Shown: piece after piece, positions 9,596-19,925 of the stretch | How positions within the stretch are numbered: the stretch's first letter is position 1 | Layout: each line of letters starts with the position of its first letter | NCBI GenBank assembly: GCA_021234155.1 | Contig: JAJEKV010000001.1 | Location: 36,686,826-36,750,825 of the forward strand | DNA: 64,000 nt | Reading direction: 5' to 3' | DNA from: Isoetes taiwanensis | Lineage: Eukaryota; Streptophyta; Lycopodiopsida; Isoetales; Isoetaceae | Notes under the pieces: generated by a model | Seen by the model: only the letters and a program-made list of their open reading frames with translations | Database searches by the model: none | What the model was told of the DNA's origin: nothing | Made by a program: the position numbers and the translations under genes

Positions 9596-10439
9596 ACCAA
9601 GCTATGGCCTTGGCTGGGGCTGGCTATCTGCCAACGATGGTAACTTCTCCATCTTGCTCTATGGGCAAGAACCTTATAAGCACTGTGCAACAAAGTCCTA
9701 GGATTGAATCAAACAATCCGGTTCAAATTAAAAAGTTCCGGCCCACATGAAATACTCTAGGATATACGGCCGGTCCAAAAAATGGCGTATAAGGATTTGG
9801 GTCGGTTGAAGTCATAGGTTCTAGGATTTTTTCCTATTATTTTTTGCAGTTGTAGGATTTTTTTATTAAACGACTTATGTATATAGGGAATGCCAATATT
9901 ATATTTATGATTATGCACCTACATACATTATTAGATGTCGTTCAACAATCACCTCCTAAACATTTGATTTCATCATAATATAGTGTATGCAGTACAAAAT
10001 AACTTTTTTTTTTTTTTATGTTAAAAAGTAATTTTTTGACGATCCTTTTGCAAATATTTGTTAAAGGAAAAGTTCCTACTGAATTTTGTAACAGAAGGGC
10101 CAATCCGATTCAAATTAATATAATCCTAATAGTTTTGTGAACATAAGGCTTTTTTCCTATTAGAAACAAAAGGTTTGTTATACACTGCTTATAAGGTTGG
10201 GCAAAAAGAGTGTGAAATGGAGATGTTTTGGGGCTTGGGCCCTTAATTATTGTAAACTTCCAATGCATTCTTGGCAAAATTTATAATTTTAAGAAATTTT
10301 TATTTTTATGATTTTCATGCTAGTTGGCAGTGACCTGAAGTACTATCACTCAATGACTACTAGAAAATTTGCACAACTGTTTAAAACAACCACTAAAAGT
10401 TACTATTTTGCGAAACTTTCTAAAAGTTGACCAACCAAT

Positions 10440-10690
10440 GTGATGTTCTCCTCCATTATATGCCTTGTATAGATACAAGTTATATATAATATATGGCCAT
10501 GTCACAAGTATGTCTACATACCAAACGTTCTCATACATTATATGATACTTTAGAGAATTAATGAACATTAACTAGTAGATTCAGAACCCCGATCGATTCA
10601 GGAATTGAATTGAATTGAATTGAACTGTCCTTATTGTCCACGGAGACTAAATAGCCTATGGAACCCAAAACAAGTAAACAACAATGATCC
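10440..10690. repeat. Composite repeat: inverted to 8383-8475, direct to 9170-9440
   Basis: The first part (TTATATGCCTTGTATAGATA...) is inverted relative to 8383-8475; the second part repeats 9170-9440 directly. A short (TTGAA)n run lies at 10,598-10,622. Confidence 0.5.
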
Positions 10691-10831
10691 AACCGATTAC
10701 TGTCTAGGATTAAAAAAAACCCGTCCCGAAGGGTTTCTGAGGGCAAAACCTTAGCAGTAATAAGCTTTTTGATGAACTATATATTTGTACATGTCAATGT
10801 AATGAACAAGAGCATAATAGAGCCCGCATAA

Positions 10832-11365
10832 CTAGTACCTCCTGAATATAAGATGCCAGTGTCCTGCATGCTTATTACTTTTAACAGTGTGATATGTGAT
10901 ATTCCAAAGCAACTCTTTGAAGAGGTAGAAACTTGGTCTCTTGTAGAAGAATTTGATATGGGACCATGGACTTAATTGCAATTCCAAGTGGAAAGTGATA
11001 TCACTGGCCCCCATACTTCCACTCCATACAGAAGCATCAGCTCCACCAACACCCTGAATAAGTGCAACTGATGTAACCAGTAAGAAAGCTCTGCTCACAG
11101 TTGTTCTGCATTGCATGGAAAGTCTTCTAGCCTGTTGTCACCCATTGCCTAATACAAATATCCTAACACATGGTAGTTTGAACGCCACTCCTAGGTACTT
11201 GTACATTTGCACTACCTCCCACCCCTTAACCTTGGTAAGTAAAGCAAGGCTGCCTCGGTTGCCTTGAAGATGACACCGATAGCACTTTGGTTTTGGCTAA
11301 ATTGATGTCCATTCCAGAGGTATGGTAGAAAGCACTTAGTTCATCTAGATGTTGCTAGGGGGAAG
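10832..11365 (-). pseudogene. LINE reverse-transcriptase remnant
   Basis: On the minus strand, fragments read LDELSAFYHTSGMDINLAKTK (about 11,350 downward) and then MYKYLGVAFKL, the usual order after the YADD block of LINE reverse transcriptases (a thumb-proximal segment ending in a Y-K-Y-L-G-like motif). The following frame to 10,832 (94 residues with WSGSMGASDITF) could be the next RT-distal part. Stops and frame changes break it everywhere. The YADD block itself is not seen. Confidence 0.5.
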
Positions 11366-11499
11366 ACCATCTGAGCCTAAGAGCAGCAATAGTAGGAACC
11401 AACAACTAGAGAAGATGAGACGCACAAAGGCAATATGTTGGCGTGCTAGATAAGTTGATTGATTGAGAGGTATTGACCCTTATTTGAATAGATGGATAT

Positions 11500-12080
11500 T
11501 AGTGTTGTATTTGATTCTCCAGTTATGCTATGTTAGATGGTTATAATCTACACCTCTTGTGCTTGAGTAAGGAGGGTAGAGACCTACAGGCTTGTAGAAG
11601 TTCATATGTTTCTAGCTAGATTCTCCATAAATATCATTAGTTCAGCCTCTGCATAAGAGCCCATCTAGTTGTAGATGACATATGCTGTATTGTAATTGAG
11701 CATCAGACAATGTGGGTTGTGGAACTATAAGGATATTATCTTGTCGAACGCGGCTACCAAGGTCCTTACAACGAACTAGGCTTATCTGTGTGTGGGGATG
11801 GGTATGGGTTTGACACCTCCTAGTTCAGTGGTGGAGCCCTAGTGCTAGTTTTGGACAGCTAAGTCAGGTACAAACGTGTGTTGCCATGATCCTCTAGTTC
11901 ACCCGCAATTCCATTGTGCCTGAAGGAGACTTGTCTCGTCCCTATCTCATCGAATCGGGGAGACACAACCCATAGTGACCACTCAGTGTGATTCATCTGG
12001 GTCACATCTTCAAAAGGCTACAATCACTGCTCAATATATTTCAGCTTACCTACAAATGTATGCGCAAGAGTGGCTGATAA
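11500..12080 (+). mobile_element. LTR family A, degraded copy
   Basis: Collinear with the solo LTR at 34,905-36,466: AGGAGGGTAGAGACC, GAGCCCATCTAG, GGGTATGGGTTTGACACCTC, CTCTAGTTCACCCG, GAATCGGGGAGACACAACCC. Termini and TSD are lost. Confidence 0.6.
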
Positions 12081-12838
12081 AGTAAACCACTCTAGCCAAC
12101 ATTCTATGCATTAGACCTCATTTTCAAAGACAAAGATCTGAATATCCGATCCCAAGAGCAATTGAACTCAAAGATCCAAAAGGAATACAACAAACTCGAA
12201 TGATCTATCGAAAGCACCAAAAGTCTGTCCAATAAGGAGGTTCAATTTCTGTAACTAACTCTACAAAACTAGGCCGAATAACTCCTCAAATCAAATCCTC
12301 GCCTCTATCAGCAAAGGATAAAATGCAAAAAAGTACCATTCATCACTTTCAAATCTAAGAAAACTATAGCTAATCTATTTCTAATAGATGATAGAATGCA
12401 GATTTTTGATGATTGGAGTAGATTGTGCTCCTATTATAACTCCTGACACTGTTCTAGATGATACAAGGGAAAGCTCGATGTTCCTTAAAATTATTTGACA
12501 GAATTCTATAGTCATGTTAAAACTTTAGCCTTTTGGAGAATTTCTAGATCGGGTTGATGGATTAAAGGTTGTTTTTAAAGGTCAGATTGATGTTTCCTTT
12601 GTTGGACATAAATGTCCATCTTATAACAAAGCCAGACAGATAAACAACAAAACTTGAAGACTGTTTTGTTTGTGCTTTTAGAAGACTGAAATCACACACA
12701 GGATCTTGGCGATGACTTCGGCTATGGAGATATCTGTTGGTGGAATGTGTTGCCACTTCCGTAAACTATGGATGTGCCCTATATGTGTTTGATACGATGC
12801 ATGCATTGCATTCGTTTGGAATCAAGTTGAATTCTTCA

Positions 12839-12850
12839 TGGTATCAGAGC
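12839..12850 (+). promoter_or_regulatory. Primer-binding site of a plus-strand Copia element
   Basis: TGGTATCAGAGC is the complement of the 3' end of plant initiator-Met tRNA. It directly follows an LTR-like end (...TTCTTCA at 12,838). It marks the start of the internal region whose gag/protease remains follow at 13.3-14.4 kb. Upstream 12,081-12,838 is probably decayed LTR; its left end was not found. Confidence 0.7.
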
Positions 12851-12947
12851 GGGAATGATCTTGACCTAAGTTAGGCTGAGAGTAGCACCCGTCAAGCTCG
12901 AAGATATGAAGATCGAACCACTGAATCATTTGAATGCCTACTATTGG

Positions 12948-12973
12948 TTTTTTTTTTTTTTTTTTTTTTTTTT
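12948..12973. repeat. Poly-T run
   Basis: About 25 T residues, perhaps the poly(A) tail of an inverted retroposon inserted just after the copia PBS. Confidence 0.7.
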
Positions 12974-13289
12974 GAAGAATATAAGAATATATTAAACCAC
13001 TAGAATGCGATCAAGTACAATGATAAGTGTGGTGCTAAGAAATAAAGCGTCCATCATGATCCACAATCTGTAGGAATGTCGACCACATTTCCCGCTTAAC
13101 TGTGCCAGACAAGCTTGAGACTTGGTAAGCCTGCCACAACTTATGCCTCAAGATCGGAACCAACCGAAAAGGGCTAAGCACTGCATTCTGAAAGACCTTG
13201 GTTTATCAAAATGAAAGCCAAGCTCGGAGAAAAGGTTTATGGGGAATAGTCTCTGGAGAAGAACCCACGCTGGTTCAACAAAAGGGAAC

Positions 13290-14412
13290 ATGTTGCAATG
13301 CCTACTACAACGCAGGTTTTTAAGGGAGAGGCTACATCAAACGAGGCTGCAATGAAATGCTCAGAAATTGAGAAGCAGAGCTTGCAAAGTGGTTGCAAAA
13401 GGACTAAATGACAAAGATCGCATTTTGAAGTACTTAGACGATATGCTTGTGCCTCAAATAATAGAGGCAGGCACCGTTAAGGAAGCACGGGAGCAACTAG
13501 AGCACTCCTACAAAAAGAGGCACTTCTCTACTCAAGCAAATCTCTATAGTATATTGTTCAACACAAAACTCATTTGCATCAATAGAAGAATACATTGGAA
13601 TTATCATGTAGGCATGCAAGCCGTTACATGGTATGAAAAGGGCACTTGATGACAATGTCATAGTAAGAGCTCTGCTTTATTGGTCTTCCTGCAAGCTATA
13701 ACAATGTCAAAAATATTGTTGAATCTCAAGAAAAAGTAGACCTTGAATGGGCATACCAACAACTCCTGCTTGAGGAGAGGAACCAGGGAGGACAAAAACG
13801 TCTCACTGCTAAAGACACTCATGCATTTATTGGAAATAGAGAAGAAAATCGAAAATGCTTCAGATGATGGGCACATAGGCAAAGGCTGTTCTGAATCTGA
13901 TAAAAGAAAATCAAATCAAGGTAATATAAAACAGATAAAGGAAAGGAGAAGGCAAAAGAGCAATAAAAAAGACAGAAAAAAGACTCCAGAGCTCACAAAG
14001 CAAACAATAGTAGCAGCAATACAGAAAAAAATATGGGATCTGAAAGTGAGAGTGACTCTGTTGTGTCAACTAACAGGGCATTCTTTGCTTGTGCCATCGA
14101 CAACCAGAACTCTGTAAGTGGTAGTTCGATGGACATTCTAGTTGGTCTTTAGTTGCATTGAATTTTTCAAAAGGAGGCATGCTCATGCAACTGCATCTTG
14201 CCTTATTGCTTCTGATATCATTCAAGGATTGTGGTATCTTGACTTTGGTGCAAGTGATCACATGACCAGTGTTAAGGAAGCATTCACGAGTTATCATCCC
14301 AAAAATTCAGGAAGGAAAGTTAGAATTGGGAAAACTAAGCTCAACATAGCTGGCATTGGTTCAATGAAACTAAACTTGCAACAAGGGCAGCGATATCTGG
14401 AAATGTCTTGCA
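13290..14412 (+). pseudogene. Copia gag and protease, broken
   Basis: The frame at 13,368-13,649 gives DRILKYLDDMLVPQIIEAGT, VKEAREQLEHSYKKR, typical of the UBN2-type gag of Copia. A basic segment follows at 13,900-14,010 (SDKRKSNQGNIKQIKERRRQ). At 14,190-14,400 lies the aspartic protease: WYLDFGASDHMT with IGKTKLNIAGIGSMKL. The catalytic D-S-G of the family is D-F-G here, so it would be inactive. Frameshifts separate the blocks. The reading stops making copia sense at about 14,410, where gypsy integrase begins. The matching copia continuation is on the other strand at 19,925 downward. Confidence 0.75.
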
Positions 14413-15280
14413 CACCAAAAAAGCATGCCCTACTATCCTCAAGGCAATCGTCTCGCAGAAAATGCCAACAAAACACTGATATCCATTCTCAAGAAAATTT
14501 GTGGTGCTTCTAGAAAAGATTGGCATGAAAAACTACCGACTATTTTATGGGCCTATAACACTACCTACAAAATTGCTAAGGGCCAAACACCCTTCAAACT
14601 TGTTTATGGTCAAGAAGCCTTGATGCCTTTTGAATATGTTCTATCAACACTCAGATTTCAGTTGGCTACCACCTAATCCTCCTGCTGCTCTTCAAGTACG
14701 TGTTTATCAACTTCAACAACTTGATGAAATTTGAGATGCTTATCTCCGTGTCCTTGTTGGATACCAGTTTGTTACGCACTAGCACCTCTAGTGATAACCA
14801 ACACACCAAAAGGGCGGATCCTCTCTTGGCTTTATCCCATACCCCATAGACCATATCAATTCCTCCTCTTCCTCGAGATGCTTGCCCTCAAGCATGTGGA
14901 ACATACCAATGTTGCCACGAGGAATTGAACCTTGGCTCTGATACCAAATGTTACGCACTAGCACCTCTAGTGATAACCAACACACCAAAAGGGCGGATCC
15001 TTCAAGGAAATCGTTATCCAATGGGCCCCAACCTCACTTGGCTTTATCCCATACCCCATAGACCATATCACAGTTACGGAAATCATGGCATGATCACAAG
15101 ATTAAAACAAAAGAGTTCAAGGATGGTGTGACAAACTCAAACTTTGATGGTTAGGACCTTATGAAATTAAACAAGTAGTCCATCCTGGTGTTTTTTAACT
15201 CGTTGAGTTTGATGACATTTCACTTCCATCCTTGGTTAATGGGTTTCGTCTCAAACCATTTCATCAAGATGCTAATACTA
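14413..15280 (+). pseudogene. Ty3/gypsy integrase C-terminal half, interrupted by a TRIM
   Basis: HQKSMPYYPQGNRLAE, NANKTLISILKK, WHEKLPTILWAYNTTY and GQTPFKLVYGQEALMPFEYV are the end of the gypsy integrase core, including the catalytic-Glu region. The TRIM at 14,770-15,070 splits the next part: before it VYQLQQLDEI, after it KSWHDHKIKTKEFKDG. It ends with VNGFRLKPFHQD, the usual C-terminus of gypsy Pol, and a stop soon after. Several frameshifts and stops are present. The N-terminal half of what appears to be the same integrase is on the minus strand at about 19.93-20.2 kb. Confidence 0.78.
14770..15070 (-). mobile_element. TRIM (terminal-repeat retrotransposon in miniature)
   Basis: Two direct terminal repeats, 14,770-14,858 (89 bp) and 14,949-15,070 (122 bp). 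Both begin TGTTACGCAC and end GACCATATCA; the shorter lacks an internal 33-bp stretch. The interior is 90 bp. On the minus strand the order is 5' LTR, two bases, PBS TGGTATCAGAGC (14,935-14,946; tRNA-iMet), short spacer, purine tract CGAGGAAGAGGAGGAAT (14,859-14,875), 3' LTR. A 5-bp target duplication CAGTT flanks it (14,765-14,769 and 15,071-15,075). Removing it rejoins the host gypsy integrase reading. Non-coding, so it must be mobilised in trans. Confidence 0.9.
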
Positions 15281-15483
15281 TTCTACTTACAACACAAGAC
15301 ACCGAAACTTGAAACCAACATCTATATTCCAAAATAGGTTTACATACAAAACGATCCTCTATATACTCGCGCTACCTATTACATAACTTCAATCCTTATT
15401 TAGGGTTAGTTGCAGCACAAACTCGAAGGATATGATATCCTTATCTGGGATGCCAGCGCAGGTTTATCACCACATTTAGATAA

Positions 15484-15711
15484 TTAGAATCTGGATTGGG
15501 TTTCTCCGCCAACATCCAAGGGAATCCTGTGATTCTTCAGCTTCCAGATGTCTAAGTTGTTCATTCGGCATGTCAACCATTCCAGACACTGGCCGGCATT
15601 GTATTGATCATCTGCATGGCACTCGAATGGTGGTCTTTTCCTTCTGCCCTGCTCTACTCTTATATAGGCCACCCGGTTAATGCTCTGCCACTCTAGTACA
15701 ATCGCCATCAT
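15484..15711 (-). CDS. Antisense ORF just downstream of gypsy pol, unknown function
   Basis: 75 codons: LEWQSINRVAYIRVEQGRRK, RPPFECHADDQYNAGQCLEW. It has protein-like composition with three cysteines and many charged residues, no stop, and no recognised domain. It lies about 200 bp after the end of gypsy integrase, on the opposite strand. Some plant Tat-lineage gypsy elements carry an antisense ORF between pol and the 3' LTR, and this position fits that. It may equally be chance. Confidence 0.3.
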   Translation of the reverse strand: MMAIVLEWQSINRVAYIRVEQGRRKRPPFECHADDQYNAGQCLEWLTCRMNNLDIWKLKNHRIPLDVGGETQSRF

Positions 15712-15719
15712 TCCACACG

Positions 15720-16437
15720 TCTCATCCTCATCCTTTCAAGGATTTTTTCATTAAAGCATATAGTCTTGGAGATTAACGTATCATGCTGCAAATCTCGCCC
15801 CCTTTCACTATTTCACCAAACGGACGAGAGATATTAAGCCCTACACTCCTCTAAGTTGCCACTCTTAATTATGCTGATCTCTTCTCACGCCAGTGTCCCG
15901 TCAGCATTTCTCTGCCTTGTTAGGTCAAATATTGTATCCTTCCTATTCCTCTTCTGGAGACTTAGCCAAATATTTGCCCCCTCTTCAGGTCTCACCGATG
16001 CCTGCCACCTGCCTTCTTCAACGACTCTGATTCCTACTCTGGAATTGCATGTAAACTGCACTAGGAACTGCCATAACCCTATTCTTCAAGTCATTTCTGT
16101 CTCCTCCAGTGCCTCAACGTCCTCATCGCCATGGCATGGCCCTTCGTCCCGCTTCAGCACTCTGCATGCAACCACATCCATGGAGGCTACTTCTTTTTCC
16201 ACGGTAAGTTTCTCCACTGCCACACTTCCTGCACCTTTGCAAGGCACTATATATGGATATTTTGTATTCTGCCACTTAATCCACAAAACTGACAACTTTT
16301 GCAATAAGTTTTTGTGGCGAAAGTTTTTCGAACACTCTGTTAAGGACATGTATATCAACAAATATTTATTCAACACAGCTATTGTAGCTATTCATTTAGA
16401 TAACTCTGTTGATTGACCTCATCTTCTGCTACAATGC
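15720..16437 (+). other. Region between gypsy pol and the coiled-coil ORF
   Basis: A long Ser/Thr-rich open frame (15,856-16,416) shows no domain and low-complexity composition. It may be a leader or non-coding spacer of the downstream ORF. Not supported as a gene. Confidence 0.3.
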
Positions 16438-17700
16438 ATGTTGGAAGAACTTGACCGCCTTCAGAAAGCACCAGGGTCTAGTCCCGACTCTGCAATGGGT
16501 GCTCATTTTCAGGCTCTCATCAAGTAGTGCCTTCCGGTTCCAAGTACAGTTTCTATGTATCAAATAATGCCTCTCTCTCATGCCTCTAATAAAGTCCCTT
16601 CTAAGATCATAGCTATTAGAGAATGTATGGAAGAGACTTCACAGCCACAGAACATCAATGTTATTCAGGAAGAAGTTCGGGCCCCCTCTTCACACAAGAT
16701 CTCTCCCATAATTTCCATCTCTACCTCTCACCATTTGACCAAGGCTATCCCGTCTGATCATCAACAAGTCTCTAGGACTTCGCCTCATGTCCATCACTCT
16801 TAGGCACCTCAGCCATCTCGGCAAGCATTGTATGAGTGTGAGCAACATGTTGCTGGGTGTATTTTCCAGCTACAAGAATCTCAAGATAAGCTCATGAATA
16901 GTATCAAGGATCATTTAGATTCTACGAAAGCCTTAAAACGTGACCTCCATGATCTTCAAGCTCAAAAAACTAATCTGGAGGACTAGCTTCAACAAAGACA
17001 CAATGATCTGCTGACTACCAGAGAGTCACTCAAAAGCGTCCAAGAGGCCAAAATCCAACTAGAAAATCTTCGAGCTCCACTCCATGCTCAAGTGACATTA
17101 CTGAGCAATTCAAGCCAAGGATCAGGCCTTCCAGGATGCCTTGACCCCTTATCAAAGTCTTCAAGAAGAATTTCAGGCTCGATAACATGCCACAACATAG
17201 CATCAACTTCGCATTGCTAAGCTCGAAGGCCTTTTGACTGCATCACACGTCCAGATCAAGTCTCTAGAAACTCAGTTGCACAACTCGATGAAGCAGAAAA
17301 TCATTGATGGTACTGAAATCACTGGTCTCCAGCTTCAAGTCTCTTCTATGGGTGCCTCCCAATCTCATGGTGCCCACACGCACAGGAAAATCAAAGAATT
17401 CAAGTGCATCGTTGATGAGAAGACAAATCAAATTCAAGACCCGAGACACCAACTTCACCAAGCTGAGCAGTCTGCGGAAGATGGTCATATCAACATAGAA
17501 AAGTATACTATTCTGACATCTCATATTAGTCAAGATTATCCACTTCCCATGGGCTACTTGGACTATGTCAAATCACGACATCACCTTTTCCTCATCAGAC
17601 GGCTCAGTGCCTCTGGCTCGATGGAAGGCTCCATCACTGTCAATGATTTTTGCGTCTCTGGCCTGGCCTCACTATAGAAGAACGAGACATTTTGTTGCCT
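16438..17700 (+). pseudogene. Coiled-coil ORF of unknown function, decayed
   Basis: Starts at ATG 16,438 (MLEELDRLQKAP) and continues through stops and frame changes. At 16,840-17,100 it reads LQESQDKLMNSIKDHLDSTK, ALKRDLHDLQAQKTNLED and TRESLKSVQEAKIQLENL, clear heptad repeats. Further heptads (VQIKSLETQLHNSM) follow at 17,245-17,300, and the blocks at 17,380-17,560 are rich in charged residues. It lies in the same direction as the upstream gypsy integrase end and runs into the family X domain, so both may be one former protein encoded 3' of pol, in the position where env-like or extra ORFs sit in plant gypsy elements. Confidence 0.5.
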
Positions 17701-17904
17701 TGGTTAACTTCCAACTGCCTTTTGAAGATCTGCAGTTCTTTATTTTCTGCACTGTTCAACCTATGGCTTATGTACTCCATGACTTTTATCTTGCTTATTC
17801 TTAAGCAAAATTTTCTGAAGGTCACCTTGAAGCATTCATGGTCAATGAGTCTGTTGTTTTGTTACTTCAGAAGGATATCAGATACCTCTCTGATCCGATT
17901 TCCA

Positions 17905-18838
17905 CTTCCGCACTTCAGACATAATGACTGGGAACCGTCCCCTATCGAGACCTTGATGCTGCCCTCAAGACTGGGAGACACTTTGCAAACAGTTAGATCT
18001 AGCTCTGGTTGAATAATCCTATGCTTAATCTCAGAATGAGCGTATGCATCCACCGCCTTATGCTAGTGCTTATGCATCTCTGGGTGCTCCTCCACGGCGT
18101 GAGTATATGACCACGAACTGGCATTCTTCCTTTTGGACATGCACTTTAGCTGTACACACTGAATGGACTTCCATGCATATCACAATAGATCTCCGCTGGG
18201 ATCCACGCTTTGTCCGTAGGTATGCATGAAAGGATTCTGATATATTGGATACCACCCACAATTGGATACATTCCAAATGACAAGTCATGGAAGACTCCTG
18301 CAAATGCAGTAGCTGGCTTAACACAATTTTCGACAAAGGCAGTCACTTCTCTGGATCCTTCTATCCATAAGCATGCTCGTTTCCATGCCGCTCTACACTG
18401 CATCCTCACGATCTCCCTGAATTGTCGGCGACCCATTTTCCATTGCAATCCTAATGCTAGTGTCAGTGCCTTCGGTCTAGATACTCTTTTGCTTATGGAA
18501 TGTCAGTTTGTACCTGCTGTTACTCATCAAGCCCTTGAAGAAATTGTGCAAACTGGGTTCCTAATCGATGCCGTGCCCACTCTCGTATAATCAAATCAGA
18601 CCACACAACTGCCAGAACGATGCTGATGAAATTGACAATTTCCCTCCTACGGAGATAGTATCTACTTTTATTTCCTTTGAGTGTTCTTTGGTGGAGTGAG
18701 TGTTAGTCCCATGCCCAAAGGCACAGGATTATTTCTAAGGTATGCAAAGGAGCCTAAAGGCAAAAACCAAGCATCCACATCAAGAGCCAAGACCACGCCA
18801 ACTAAGAAGAAGAGACCAAGAGAGCACAAGGCATAAGG
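17905..18838 (+). pseudogene. Family X domain, copy 1 (unknown conserved protein)
   Basis: Blocks in order: DWETLCKQLDLALVE; PPYASAYASLGAPPRREYMT; DLRWDPRFVRRYA; ARFHAALHCILTISLN, CRRPIFHCNPNASVSAFGLD, LLMECQFVP and FLIDA; FFGGVSVSPMPKGTGLF; then a Lys-rich tail ending in a stop at about 18,836. Every block has a counterpart in the same order at 45,590-46,450 (minus), so this is a genuine protein family. It is broken by stops and frameshifts. I do not recognise it. Confidence 0.6.
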
Positions 18839-18959
18839 GAATCCATGGCCCATTAGTCTTTAGTGCCACAAATTACGGCAATTATGATTCCAAATATCAT
18901 GATAGTGTTATATGCATGGTCAGCAGATATTTTGAGGATTAGGTTACCTAAGAATTTGA

Positions 18960-19130
18960 AACAATAATCTTTGTACTATTCTGGGCTAGAGGCCACTGTA
19001 TACTATATATATCAGAAGTTTAAACTTAGAATTTTAGAGAAGTCCTGGCATTTTTGTTGTCTCAACTCCTCTATAGAGATTTCATGTATTCTTAGTGATC
19101 ATTCAAGATTTTCACTTATTCTCACTCGTT
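18960..19130. other. LTR-like non-coding stretch
   Basis: Contains GGGCTAGAGGCCACTGTATA, CTCTATAGAGATTTC and a run to ATTCTCACTCGTTGTTCTG, resembling the terminal part of a plant LTR. It sits between family X and the copia integrase. It may be the 3' LTR remnant of the gypsy element inserted into copia. No matching second LTR was found. Confidence 0.25.
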
Positions 19131-19925
19131 GTTCTGTTTAAGACATAATAGGATGTATGTATAGCGTCTGCCCAAAAAATGGGATCTAAGCCCCTTCAAT
19201 GGATCATGGGCCTGGCACATTCAAGCAAAGTTCTGTTTTTCTGTTCAACATCGTTTTGTTGATGCTCATATGCCACTGATTTTTTATGATGGATGCCCCG
19301 TTCCTGCAAAAATGCACTAAAATTGCAATTGAGGAACTCTTTATCTTGATCTGTTCTTATAGTTTTGATTTGTCCTTCTACCTATTTTTCCACCTGCAAC
19401 TTCCATTTGGCAAATTCTTCAAATGTGTCAGACTTGTATTTGAGAAAAAATACCCAATTTTTTTTTATTATAGTTATCAATGATGAGCAAAAAATACTTG
19501 GATCCTCTAAGCGATCTGATACTGGTTGATCCCTATAGATCCATGTGTGGAGCAACTCCAATTGTTTGGTTGCCCTTTGAACTACTTCCTTTTTAAGGAT
19601 TCCCTTTGTAATTTGCCCAGAATGCATCCCTCTCACATTGTCTTTGGCTTGCAAATCTTCGAAAGCCCTGTAACCAGCTTTTGTGCATGCATTATTTTAA
19701 GCATAGGGTAGTTTGCATGCCCCAATCTCACGTGCCATGTACTGGCAGTTTGACTTTCTATGGCAATATATGCTTTGCTTATGTTTGAGGACCAACTAAG
19801 TTTGTATATATTTCTGGATCTCTTTCCTTTGGCCAAAACCGCTTGCTTCCTGCCCTTAACCACACATTTGCCATTTCTGAAAGTCACAAATTTTTTGCAT
19901 CATCCATCTTTGAGATTAAGAGATA
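19130..19925 (-). pseudogene. Copia pre-integrase and integrase, broken
   Basis: From high to low coordinates: LLISKMDDAKN, VTFRNGKCVVKGRK, STWHVRLGHANYPMLK (GAG-pre-integrase HxxLGH block), CEGCILGKLQRE, RATKQLELLHTWIYRDQPVS, FFLKYKSDTFEEFAKW, TIRTDQDKEFLNCNFSAFLQ, QQNDVEQKNRTLLECA. This is the zinc-binding and catalytic core of a Copia integrase with stops and frameshifts. It begins abruptly beside gypsy integrase sequence at 19,925. Its missing upstream part (protease) is on the plus strand ending at about 14,410. Confidence 0.8.
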
